Shown here: in pieces, positions 46,037 to 54,900 of the stretch
Numbering within the stretch: position 1 is the first letter of the stretch
Layout of the letters: each line of letters begins with the position of its first letter
Origin: PALSA-1006 sp963733265
GTDB taxonomy: Bacteria; Pseudomonadota; Gammaproteobacteria; Burkholderiales; Gallionellaceae
Direction of reading: 5' to 3'
Assembly: GCA_963733265.1 (NCBI GenBank)
Contig: CAVTCF010000002.1
Location: 372,001 to 436,000, forward strand
Length of the DNA stretch: 64,000 nt
The notes under the pieces: model-generated
Database searches by the model: none
What the model was told of the DNA's origin: nothing
What the model saw: the letters and a program-made list of their open reading frames with translations, nothing else
Made by a program: the position numbers and the translations under genes

Positions 46037-46369
46037 TGGTATCATCAAAGTATTTGTAGAACCCCTTCAGGAAAATCTGAAATATTATTATAACATAATG
46101 ATAAATATATATTTATATAGCGACTGAGCATCTAAAATAAGTGCAGTACCGTTATAAAAATGTCCAATAAATACCACTCAGAGTATTACAATAATGCCAT
46201 ATTGATACCAGTCTAATTAAATTAGGTAAACCCCCGGCTCTGATGAAGCAACTAGCCATCTGACTAAGCTGCAAACAGCGCAGCAAGTCATTGGTTATGC
46301 CGGGGGACTCCGTTAGGTTTGACCGTTCCGGCGGTCATTAGAGCAATGTTAAAATTTAGCAAGATCATT

Positions 46370-46530
46370 CCCTCCCCCTTGCAGGGGGAGGGCTAGGGAG
46401 GGGGTAGAAACTAAGCATGCACACAACCGAAATTTCTACCCCCATCCGAGCGTGCGTTGTTGGGGCGTACGCCCCGTACAACCACGGCCTACTCCTCGCG
46501 GGTGCAACCTTCCCCCTGCAAGGAGGAAGG
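46370..46530. repeat. Palindromic GC-rich repeat, MITE- or REP-like
   Basis: The element contains a 10-bp perfect stem (CCCTCCCCCT/AGGGGGAGGG, loop TGC, 46370-46392). A second 11-bp perfect inverted repeat follows (GGGGGTAGAAA at 46400-46410 with TTTCTACCCCC at 46433-46443), and a third hairpin (CCTTCC/GGAAGG, 46508-46530) resembles the first in content. The nested symmetry suggests a small palindromic mobile repeat. No protein-coding capacity is apparent. Confidence 0.6.
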
Positions 46531-46542
46531 AGCAAAAAATCC

Positions 46543-46618
46543 GCAGCCTTCAGGCTGCTCACGGTTTTGTCGGCCCCTTTGAGGGGCTCACCCAATAAGC
46601 CCTCGGCTTTGCCGGGGG
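46543..46618. repeat. Three consecutive GC-rich hairpins
   Basis: Three short hairpins follow one another: GCAGCC/GGCTGC (46543-46558), GCCCC/GGGGC (46573-46587), and CCCTCGGC/GCCGGGGG (46600-46618). The last is nearly the same as the hairpin at 2366-2384, including the AT-rich tail. The series could be a structured RNA or stacked terminator-like repeats. Confidence 0.5.
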
Positions 46619-46769
46619 TAATTTAACTAGTCTTGCAGAAGGCTGGCCACGTTCTTGTACCAGCAAGGGGTAGCATGGCCTTGGCTGCACTAAAGGTAGG
46701 CGCTCCACTACGGGGATAAATCCCCAACAGCACACGCTCTGCTCTGCCCTAGCGGTTGCTGCGTAACTG

Positions 46770-46823
46770 CTACTGCCACGTCCCGGTTGTAAAAATGGAA
46801 GAGGCACCGATTCCTGCCGGGTT
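46770..46823 (-). pseudogene. 3' remnant of a lactonase-type lipoprotein gene
   Basis: On the minus strand this reads NPAGIGASSIFTTGTWQ then TAG. The last 15 residues are identical to the C-terminus of the lipoprotein encoded at 42540-44852, and the DNA differs at only a few bases over about 43 positions. An in-frame TAA lies directly upstream, so only the tail of a second copy survives. Confidence 0.75.
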
Positions 46824-46889
46824 TTAAAGGAGTGTTATAGGAACAAAGATTGTGCAACAATCTTGCATCAAATATGCGTGGAGGCAGGT

Positions 46890-47177
46890 GTGAAATCTCT
46901 ATTTTTTCTTTTTTGTCTGTTTCTGAACTTGATGCCAACTCTGGCTTTTGCAGGAGGCTCCTCGCTTGTTCAAATCAAACCCGATAACCTTGGGATGAAA
47001 GCCCCTGATGGGTACGACATCATAGTCGATCAGATGTTTCGTATCGATGGCAAAGGCTTCGAAGGAAAAAAGATTTTTTTCGCCGACAGTCCTCTCGGTG
47101 GCAATGCGATACCAAAAGTTTTTGTTGCGTTAGATGGAAAAATTCTAGAGCCTCGTCTTTTGAAATTTGATTATTGA
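46890..47177 (+). CDS. Small secreted protein, function unknown
   Basis: GGAGG at 46880-46884 points to a GTG start at 46890, giving 95 residues; an in-frame ATG at 46863 would place that site inside the gene. The signal peptide (KSLFFLFCLFLNLMPTLAFA) is followed by a mature part of about 70 residues with FRIDGKGFEGKKIFFADSPL and a beta-rich pattern. I recognise no family. It lies 73 bp before the histidine phosphatase-like gene and may be cotranscribed with it. Confidence 0.55.
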   Translation: MKSLFFLFCLFLNLMPTLAFAGGSSLVQIKPDNLGMKAPDGYDIIVDQMFRIDGKGFEGKKIFFADSPLGGNAIPKVFVALDGKILEPRLLKFDY

Positions 47178-47250
47178 ATTTGAAGTTGGTTTTACAAGTT
47201 AAGCGAAACTTGGCATATATGGCTCCCTCATTAATTACAGTTAAATAAAT

Positions 47251-47850
47251 ATGAAATTTCAAATTAAAGTTTTATTAGTCGGCGTGGTAATCTGGTTCAT
47301 GTTAATTCGTCTCGCCTATGCTGATACAGAAATCATTATCGTGCGTCATGGCGAAAAACCCGCGCTTGGTTTGGGTCAATTATCCTGTCAAGGTCTTAAT
47401 CGGTCTTTGGCGCTGCCTCATGTATTGTTTTCCAGATTTGGGAAACCCGTTGCGATTTACGCCCCCAACCCGGCAATGAAAAAATTCGACAAGGGTGTTC
47501 CATACGCTTACGTACGTCCACTTTCAACCATTGAGCCTTATGCCATCAGATTAGGGTTGCCTATCAACATTGATTATGGAATGGAAGAAACCGTCAAGCT
47601 TGAAGAAATTCTCCTGGCAAAAACGGACGGTACACAGATTGTTGCGTGGGAACATCATTTCGCCGTGAAAGTTGCACAAGAATTACTTGCAAAATTCGGA
47701 GGTAATCCGGGCGATGTTCCAGACTGGAATGATGAAGATTTCGATAGTATCTACATCGTTAAAGTGACAGGAATAGGTAAGGATCGGCACACCTCATTTG
47801 TACATGAGAATGAGGGACTCAATGATTTATCAGGCGAATGTTCCCTATAA
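47251..47850 (+). CDS. Secreted histidine-phosphatase-superfamily protein
   Basis: This 199-residue protein has an N-terminal signal peptide (cleavage near AYA-DT). The core shows the phosphoglycerate-mutase-like catalytic pattern: IVRHGEKP with Arg32 and His33, a second arginine near residue 89, and the C-terminal acid-base region AWEHH with His135. The fold is short and lacks the large insert of acid phosphatases or phytases. It probably removes phosphate from small molecules or proteins outside the cytoplasm. No Pho box was seen upstream. Confidence 0.85.
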   Translation: MKFQIKVLLVGVVIWFMLIRLAYADTEIIIVRHGEKPALGLGQLSCQGLNRSLALPHVLFSRFGKPVAIYAPNPAMKKFDKGVPYAYVRPLSTIEPYAIRLGLPINIDYGMEETVKLEEILLAKTDGTQIVAWEHHFAVKVAQELLAKFGGNPGDVPDWNDEDFDSIYIVKVTGIGKDRHTSFVHENEGLNDLSGECSL

Positions 47851-47862
47851 CAATAAGCTTGG

Positions 47863-47961
47863 TTAGTATTTTGCGCAACGAAAGCCAACGTTGGGGAAAG
47901 CCTTGTTCGGGGCATCGTGTCCATGAAAAGTGGCGCGAAAACTATTCCTGCTGTACACAAG
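47863..47961 (-). pseudogene. 3' remnant of a sulfatase-modifying-factor-like (FGE) gene
   Basis: On the minus strand the 33 codons read LVYSRNSFRATFHGHDAPNK and continue AFPNVGFRCAKY before TAA. The closing (N)VGFRCA(K/R) is the usual C-terminal signature of formylglycine-generating-enzyme/SUMF1 domains, preceded by the expected R-x-x-x-H/R spacing. A stop codon lies two codons further upstream, inside the palindrome at 47958. The rest of the gene is absent. Confidence 0.55.
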
Positions 47962-47977
47962 TGACTAAAGTCACTTG
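47958..47977. promoter_or_regulatory. 8-2-8 palindrome, copy 2
   Basis: The 18-base core AAGTGACTAAAGTCACTT (47959-47976) is identical to that at 46019-46036, and here the palindrome extends by one base pair on each side (C...G). It lies 138-155 bp upstream of the NarL-type regulator start. The rest of 47978-48113 shows no gene. Confidence 0.5.
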
Positions 47978-48113
47978 ACCAATCAACGCATGCGCCATAG
48001 ATTGACCATGTCGAAGTTAGGATGGCACCGCGTTTTGTATTTTGCACTTGAAGCAGCCGAACAATTGCAGGAATCACTATAGCTATGAAACACAAATCTG
48101 CTTTAAGGTCTGC

Positions 48114-48770
48114 ATGAATCAGCGCAACGACTACTGCGTGTTGGTGGTAGATGATCACTACATGATGAGACTTGGCCTGAAAACGTTTGCACAAAGTACA
48201 AGCAATTTTACTGTGCAATGGCTGGATGCCTCGAATCTGGTAGATGCCCTTGAGATATTTCGCAATCATTCTCAAATTGATCTGGTGCTGCTTGATCTTA
48301 ATCTACCGGACAGTCAGGGGTTGCAAAGCGTGCAGCGATTCTTGAGTGAATTTCCCGAGGCGCAGCTCGTAGTGCATTCGGCGACAGAGGATGAGTTTGT
48401 GGTGCGTCAGGCTTTGGCTTTGGGTGTGATTGGTTTTATTCCCAAATCGGTTTCGGCAGACTCAATGCTGGTTTTATTGGAGTCGTTGCTTGAGGGTAGC
48501 CGCGAGTCCAGTAATCAGAGTCTTGGTCTTTCCTTGTCGCCACAAGCGGGGACGAGCAGCAGTGCAATCGCGGGTAATTTGCAGGCGCGAGATGTCGGTC
48601 TGACGCCAACTCAACTCAAAGTGTTGGAGTTTGTTCTTGCAGGCCTCAGTAATCAGGAGATTGCCACAGAGTGCAATCTTGCTCTTGGTACGGTAAAAAA
48701 TACAGTTTCAACGATCATGTTGGTTTTGAATGTTAATTCACGATCTCACCTGGTCAGCTTGTTCAGATGA
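48114..48770 (+). CDS. NarL/FixJ-family response regulator
   Basis: The ATG at 48114 has AAGG 6 bases upstream; the frame is open further upstream but without a ribosome site. The 218-residue protein has a receiver domain (acidic pair Asp13-Asp14, phospho-Asp61 in VLLDLNLPD, conserved Ser/Thr in VVHSATED, Lys in FIPKS). A Ser-rich linker leads to a LuxR-type helix-turn-helix (LTPTQLKVLEFVLAGLSNQE, then LGTVKNTVS). The stop overlaps the downstream kinase start by 4 bp. It should be the output partner of that kinase and may bind the nearby palindromes. Confidence 0.94.
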   Translation: MNQRNDYCVLVVDDHYMMRLGLKTFAQSTSNFTVQWLDASNLVDALEIFRNHSQIDLVLLDLNLPDSQGLQSVQRFLSEFPEAQLVVHSATEDEFVVRQALALGVIGFIPKSVSADSMLVLLESLLEGSRESSNQSLGLSLSPQAGTSSSAIAGNLQARDVGLTPTQLKVLEFVLAGLSNQEIATECNLALGTVKNTVSTIMLVLNVNSRSHLVSLFR

Positions 48771-50575
48771 ACACAAATTCAGATTTAAATGAACCATTGT
48801 TGCAGATTCCCGGCGACGAACAGGCATTGGATGAGCGTATTCTGAGAGATCAGGCGGATTCGCTGATGAGTACGGGATTATCGGCAGGTCTCGCTGCATT
48901 TTTGGGCGCGGCAGGATTTTGGCTTGTTTTCTATTACCAGACCACTCAGTCAGCCGTGATAGTTTGGGGTGTCATCATGAATTCCATTCAGGTGGTAAGT
49001 ATTCTTACTGCTCTGCATTACATTAGAACGCCATACAGGCAGCGAAACCCTGTAATGTCGGCGAATCGCTACTGCAATTTGCTGGTAGTCAATGGGGTAT
49101 TTTGGGGGTTGGCACCATGGATATTTTTCCCGACTAAAAATTTGCCCCTGATTTCGCTCATGATGGTGGTGTTGATGGGGGTAAGTTCCGGAGGAATTGC
49201 TTCTTTGGCCCCCTACCGTCGCGCCATTTTTCGTTTCACTGCTCCAATTCTGATCGGGCTTGCCAGTGCGCTGTTATGGCAGGGCGGCGGCATAAATTTG
49301 TTTCTGGTCATATGTACATTGGTTTACTTGTACGTCAACCTGAGTTTTGGTTGGCAACAAAATAAACTACTGACTGAATCCCTGCGCGCTCGCTATGAGA
49401 AAGAAGACCTCTCGCAACGACTGACTGAGCAAGCGAAACTTCTTGCAGAGCAGGTTCGCATTGCCGAGCATGCCAATCTTGAAAAGACGCGCTTTCTTGC
49501 CTCCGCCAGCCATGATTTACGCCAGCCGTTGCATTCAATCGGCCTTTTTGGTGCGGCTCTTTTGGCGAAACGCATGTCAACTCCTGATGAGCCTTTGGTG
49601 CGAAATCTGATGCTATGTGTTGATGCACTGGAAGCATCGTTTACTGCCATGTTGGATGTTTCCAAACTGGATGCCGGCGTAGTTGGGTTCATGCCGCAAG
49701 CTGTTGCACTGGCGCATGTGTTCCGTAGACTCGAAACAAGTTTTGGGCGACAAGCCGAAGCAATGGGGCTCGCTTTGCGATTCAAGCCGGGCGGCAAGTG
49801 GGTATATGGCGACCCGATTCTGATTGAGCGCCTGCTGGGAAATATAGTACACAATGCTTTGAAATTTACCCAACGCGGCGGGGTTGTACTCGTGGCGCGC
49901 ACGCGGGGAAATCGTGTGTGTATTGAAATATGGGATACCGGTGTCGGGATGCCAGCCAACGAGCTACCTCTCATCTTTGAAGAATTTTATCAGTTGGGAA
50001 ATCCTGAACGTGATCGCTCCAAGGGGCTGGGTATGGGGTTGTCTATCGTTCAAAGGTTGGCGCGCTTGATGGATATACCCCTGACGGTGTATTCCAAAAT
50101 TGGGCATGGCTCTGTGTTCAAATTGCTACTGCCTCCGGCTGGTCCGCAGCACGAACAAGATTCTGCCTCGTATCGTTTAAGCCCCCATTCAACTGAGCAT
50201 AGCCTGAAAGGGAAAAAAATACTCATTGTCGATGATGAGGAAACCGTGCGTAGTAGCACCGCTGAAGTTTTGCGGTTATATGGCATGCAGGTTGAAACTG
50301 CTGAAGGAATTCAGCAGGCACTGGAAATAGCGCTGCGCCCCAAGCTGCATCTCGATGCGATAATTTCGGACTTGAGGTTGCGGCATGATGAAAATGGTAT
50401 TCATCTTGTGTCTGAATTGAATGCACGACTTGGCCGCAAACTCCCCGCTTTATTGATAACCGGAGACATTGCGCCGGAACGCGTTCAACTGGTAAAACAA
50501 AGCGGACTGCAAGTGCTCTACAAACCGGTTAATATTGACGATCTACTGGAAGCTTTGCGTGAACTGCTGGCATAG
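48767..50575 (+). CDS. Hybrid sensor histidine kinase/response regulator (paralog 2)
   Basis: This 602-residue kinase has about six N-terminal transmembrane segments (35-195) and a coiled coil. HisKA carries His249 in LASASHDLRQPLHSIG. The ATPase domain has VHNALKFTQRGG, EIWDTGVGMP and SKGLGMGLSIV. A C-terminal receiver has its phospho-Asp in AIISDLRLRH. It is translationally coupled to the NarL-type regulator. Compared with its inverted paralog at 34796-36637 it is highly similar throughout but lacks one heptad before the HisKA domain. The signal is probably sensed within or at the membrane. Confidence 0.93.
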   Translation: MNTNSDLNEPLLQIPGDEQALDERILRDQADSLMSTGLSAGLAAFLGAAGFWLVFYYQTTQSAVIVWGVIMNSIQVVSILTALHYIRTPYRQRNPVMSANRYCNLLVVNGVFWGLAPWIFFPTKNLPLISLMMVVLMGVSSGGIASLAPYRRAIFRFTAPILIGLASALLWQGGGINLFLVICTLVYLYVNLSFGWQQNKLLTESLRARYEKEDLSQRLTEQAKLLAEQVRIAEHANLEKTRFLASASHDLRQPLHSIGLFGAALLAKRMSTPDEPLVRNLMLCVDALEASFTAMLDVSKLDAGVVGFMPQAVALAHVFRRLETSFGRQAEAMGLALRFKPGGKWVYGDPILIERLLGNIVHNALKFTQRGGVVLVARTRGNRVCIEIWDTGVGMPANELPLIFEEFYQLGNPERDRSKGLGMGLSIVQRLARLMDIPLTVYSKIGHGSVFKLLLPPAGPQHEQDSASYRLSPHSTEHSLKGKKILIVDDEETVRSSTAEVLRLYGMQVETAEGIQQALEIALRPKLHLDAIISDLRLRHDENGIHLVSELNARLGRKLPALLITGDIAPERVQLVKQSGLQVLYKPVNIDDLLEALRELLA

Positions 50576-50660
50576 GAAATCACAATTACTTTCTTCCCTG
50601 TGGCTAAGAATTTCTTACAAATATTCATAATCAAGCACAGATTACAGATACCCTAATTTC

Positions 50661-50702
50661 CAGAAAACCATCATTCACGCCGAGGCGGAAATGATGGTTC
50701 TG
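50661..50702. terminator. Bidirectional terminator between the kinase and cysK
   Basis: A long hairpin has AACCATCATT (50666-50675) paired with AATGATGGTT (50690-50699). Inner CGCC/GGCG and outer CAG/CTG pairs are also present. The flanks are AAAA on the left and GAAAATTATTT on the right. It lies between two converging genes and gives TTTTCTGG after the stem on the minus strand, so it fits cysK termination best. Confidence 0.7.
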
Positions 50703-50721
50703 AAAATTATTTGGACGTGAA

Positions 50722-51696
50722 CTAGATAGCCACTCCGGAGGCGTCGAATAGACCTTCAAACAATACAGAACTCAAATAGCGTTCGCCAGAATCCGGCAAA
50801 ATCACCACAATCGTTTTACCGGCGTTTTCAGGTTTTTGTGCCAGTCTAGAAGCAACTGCCACAGCCGCACCGCTGGATATGCCCGAGAGGATACCTTCCT
50901 CACGCGCCAATCGACGTGCGTACAACACGGCATCTTCATTGCTAACCTGTTCGATATCATCCACGAGTGAGAGATCTAGAATACCGGGGACAAAACCTGC
51001 CCCGATACCTTGTATCTTGTGCGGTCCCGGTTTTAGTTCCTGGCCTGCACGCTTTTGCGTCAGGATCGGACTGGCTGAAGGTTCAACTGCGACTGATTTG
51101 ATTGCCTTGCCGCGTGTCTTCTTGATGTAGCGCGATACACCCGTAATTGTGCCGCCAGTTCCCACACCTGAAACAAATATGTCTACCTTGCCATCCGTAT
51201 CATTCCAAACTTCCGGTCCTGTTGTTGCTTCGTGGATAGCTACATTGGCCGGATTCTCAAATTGCTGTAACAAAACATACTTAGGGTCCGATGCGGCAAT
51301 CTCTTTAGCCTTTGCAATCGCTCCGCCCATACCCTTTGGTCCTTCGGTCAATACCAGCTTTGCGCCATAGGCAACCAATAATTTGCGACGCTCGATACTC
51401 ATCGTTTCCGGCATCGTCAAGGTCAGAGGAATGCCTCTTGCCGCAGCCACAAACGCCAGAGCGATGCCCGTATTACCGCTAGTGGGTTCCACAAGCTCTT
51501 TACCCGGGCCCAGTACACCGCGTTTCTCAGCATCGTCAATCAGTGCTACGCCGATACGATCTTTAACCGAGTAGGCTGGGTTGCGCCCCTCGATCTTGGC
51601 CAGTACGGTTGCCTTGGCACCATCTAGAATACGGTTGAGTTTTATAAGCGGCGTATTGCCGATAGACTTTGAGTTATTTACGAACGAATTTGACAT
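50722..51696 (-). CDS. cysK: Cysteine synthase A (O-acetylserine sulfhydrylase)
   Basis: This 324-residue protein has the full CysK length. The PLP lysine is Lys45 in NPAYSVKDRIG, the phosphate-binding loop is SGVGTGGTITG, and the substrate loop is EPTSGNTGIAL. The ending PDSGERYLSSVLFEGLF is the normal family C-terminus. It makes cysteine from O-acetylserine and sulfide in the cytoplasm. The ATG has a strong ribosome site (AGGAGAG). The 213 bp upstream are AT-rich and hold its promoter, but I could not place one with confidence. Confidence 0.97.
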   Translation of the reverse strand: MSNSFVNNSKSIGNTPLIKLNRILDGAKATVLAKIEGRNPAYSVKDRIGVALIDDAEKRGVLGPGKELVEPTSGNTGIALAFVAAARGIPLTLTMPETMSIERRKLLVAYGAKLVLTEGPKGMGGAIAKAKEIAASDPKYVLLQQFENPANVAIHEATTGPEVWNDTDGKVDIFVSGVGTGGTITGVSRYIKKTRGKAIKSVAVEPSASPILTQKRAGQELKPGPHKIQGIGAGFVPGILDLSLVDDIEQVSNEDAVLYARRLAREEGILSGISSGAAVAVASRLAQKPENAGKTIVVILPDSGERYLSSVLFEGLFDASGVAI

Positions 51697-51862
51697 GTTT
51701 CTCTCCTAAAAATATGCTCATTAAACACTTAAAAATTAAGATAGTAGGCTGGCAAAACAATTTTTTGCAGTTAGCACTTTAGCGAATTTTGGCTTGCAGC
51801 TAAAGAATATTCACTGCTTTGGTTATCATTTTTACTTATATACGATCAAATAACTGTGCTTT

Positions 51863-51888
51863 AGTCGGCAATATATATTTTACCGACT
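51863..51888 (-). terminator. Weak hairpin after the helicase gene
   Basis: AGTCGG and CCGACT enclose an AT-rich stretch 22-47 bp after the helicase stop. There is no T-run after it on the minus strand, so it may be only a pause or nothing. The rest of 51697-51909 shows no gene. Confidence 0.25.
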
Positions 51889-51909
51889 CAAGTTATTCAA
51901 CTCGAAATT

Positions 51910-54900
51910 CTATTGGGCACTATTGTCATCCGGCAACGGTGCCAGTAGCGCGGCGATGTCGGCTTCTCCGAATTTCACTAACCCGCTGGCATCTTCGGAC
52001 AAAATTCCGGCAGCAAGCTCAGCCTTTTTCTCTTGCAGCGCGAGTATTTTTTCTTCGATACTACCGGCAACCACCAGCTTGTAGACAAATACATTTTTGG
52101 TCTGGCCTAAGCGGTGGGCACGATCGGTAGCCTGATTTTCCACAGCGGGATTCCACCACGGGTCGTAGTGAATCACCGTATCGGCTGCGGTGAGATTCAG
52201 CCCTACCCCGCCCGCTTTCAGGCTGATCAAAAATATTGGTACTTCTTCATTCTGAAATCGGCGCACCACTTCTTCTCGATTCTGAGTATCGCCGGTTAGT
52301 TTCACATAGCTCAGTTGCTCACTAACCAACTCGGCTTCGATCAACTCGAGCATGGAGGTAAATTGCGAGAACACCAGAATGCGCCGCCCTTCGCTGACTA
52401 GCTCCGGCAACATTTCCATGAGCAAATCGAGCTTGGCGCGTTCTTTGACTTTTTTGGCGCTGGACAATTTAAGCAAACGCGGGTCACAACAGACTTGGCG
52501 CAATTTGAGCAGCGCATCAAGAATGATAATGTGACTGCGTGAAAATCCTTTGCTGGCAATTTCTTCACGCACACGCTGATCCATCGCGATGCGCACTGTC
52601 TCGTACAGATCACGTTGCCCGCCTTCAAGCTCAACCGTGCGCACGATCAATGTTTTCTCGGGCAACTCTTTCGCGACATCTTCCTTGCGTCTGCGCAGGA
52701 TGAAGGGTTTAACACGGCTGGCCAACAAATCGCGTCTTAATTTATTGCCATGCCGTTCAATTGGAGTGCGCCAGGTTTTGGTGAATTCTTTAGTATCGCC
52801 CAGCAAGCCGGGTAGCAGAAAATCGAATTGCGCCCACAACTCGCCTAGATGATTTTCCAGCGGTGTGCCGGTGAGACACAAGCGATGTCTGGCTTTGAGC
52901 TTGCGCACCACTTGAGCGGCTTGGCTGGAAACATTTTTAACAGTCTGCGCTTCGTCTAATATCAACAGATGATACTCATGCTGCGCCAGCGCTTCTTCGT
53001 CGCGCCAAAGCAACGGGTATGTGGTCAGGATGACATCGTGATCGCGTATCAGAGGGAAAAGTTCGGCTCTTTCTTTGCCTTGCAGGGAAAGTAATTTGAG
53101 TTGCGGGGCAAACCGTTCCGCTTCACGTTTCCAGTTAAAAATAAGCGAGGTCGGCAAAACCACCAGTGAAGGTTTATCCATGCGCCCGCTCTGCTTTTCA
53201 AGCAGCAGATGAGCCAAAGCCTGCGCGGTTTTACCCAAGCCCATATCATCGGCCAAAATTCCTGCCAATTCCTGTTCGCGCAAATATTGCAACCAGGATA
53301 AGCCTTCGATCTGATAGGGCCGCAATTCAAGTGCGAAGCCCTCGGGTGTTTTGACAGCCTGAATACCGGAGGTGTTTTTTAGTTTATTGGCGAGATCTTG
53401 CACCGCCTCCATACCTTTGAATAGCCACCGCTCCATCCCGACCAATGCGTTGATGCGCGCAACATCGTAGCGGGATAAACGAATTTCATCACTGCCCGAC
53501 TTACCATCAAACAATTCGATCAGGATACGTGCCAGCGGTTTGATCCGTTCTGCCTGCACCCTAACACGACCACCATCTGGAAGCAGCAGTTCGACTGTTT
53601 CTGAATCTTTCATCTTTTCCAGCAACAGCGCATCCAGCCAACGTTGATCAACCTTAAATAGTTCGTACAGTAATGGCGCCAATGGCATGCGCTGCCCATT
53701 AACCACGATGCCCATGTTCAAACTGAACCAGCCATCCTCTTCTGCTTCGAATTCACCTTCCCAGGCTTCCACTTCCAATACATGATGGCGGAATCCCTGG
53801 GGAATGATAACTTCCCATCCCTCTGCGTGCATCTGCGGCACAATACTCTGCATGAATGATGACCAGGATTGCTCATTTTCAAGCGCGTAAATCGGCGGAT
53901 TGGGAATCCTGGCAAAGGAACCGATGTAATCCGGCACTGCCTCGAAGCCATAACCAGAAATTGACTTGATTATTTTTGCTTCAGCTTTTTTATCGCGCAG
54001 TACACGCACAGTTTCACCGCTGCGCAGAGTTACAAATTCGCTCTTGTAGTCCGGCAATAACACAGTCTCGCCATAGCGAAATTTGACCCGTGCACAATCA
54101 AGAGACTGTTTGCCTTGCGCATAACGCCTGAAATTACCCAGCCACAGCGATTCCGAAGTATCCAATTCCAGCACCGGCACCAGCTTGCTCTGTATGCTGC
54201 GCACTCTATCTTTACTGGGTAGTGGCAAATCGGGAACAATCTCGTGCAACACCCCTGTTACCAACGGTACATCAATTTCCGTCAGTGGCGGCATGTTCAG
54301 CAACTGCACAACCTGTGTTGGCGTTTGTGCAAGCCGCAGTTGGCCGATTTCACCCGCGCCGGAATCAACATACCAGATGGCTTCCTGCAAGGGCAGCACA
54401 TCAACCGCTGCACCACTGCGAATGATTCTTGGCACCATGCGTCCGGATTCATCCGCCCCCCAATCCAGACGGGCTTCGCGCACTTCACCCGCCTTGAGAT
54501 GAACCGGTTGATGGTTACCTGCACCGTTATCCATAAAATACAAACGCCCGCTTTCCAGCAAACGAGTAAGAATTTCATGCCCCTCCCGGCACATGACCTG
54601 AAAGCCTTCATAGGTATCGCGGTTTTTCCAGAGCAAACGCAGCAGACCCAAATCCACTTCGGTAACGTACTGGGGAGGTTTGATCAAAGTTCGTTCAACG
54701 TTGTCCCATTCCTCCAGTCTGCCCGCCAATAGACCGTCACTTCCCATTTTGCCTTTGTAGATAACAATCGTGAATTCCCCCGTGAACAAGGATTGTGTCA
54801 GTGCGTATACCAAACGCTCCGGCTTCACGGCGGGAATTGATTTTTTCTTCGGAGGGGTGTGTATGGCAAGGCGGAAAGATTCAACCCAATCCAATACGGC

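Larger units (their letters stand above)
46037..46889. other. Long intergenic region with repeats and a gene fragment
   Basis: This 850-bp stretch has no intact gene. Its first 300 bases are very AT-rich and probably hold promoters. GACCG/CGGTC forms a small hairpin at 46321-46336. The block of GC-rich hairpins at 46370-46618 and the lactonase-gene fragment at 46770-46823 are listed separately. Between 46648 and 46661 the sequence CACGTTCTTGTACC repeats the DNA just beyond the 42540 gene stop. Confidence 0.6.

Noticed and set aside
46021..47250. Insertion sequence or integrase near the repeats
   Set aside because: No transposase or recombinase frame is present and no target-site duplication could be recognised.
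47178..47250. Pho box before the secreted histidine phosphatase
   Set aside because: No TGTCA direct repeat at 11-base spacing on either strand.
47751..48275. Minus-strand frame of 174 codons over the regulator start
   Set aside because: It is antisense to both the histidine phosphatase tail and the receiver domain. The likely real remnant in this interval lies in another frame (47863-47961).
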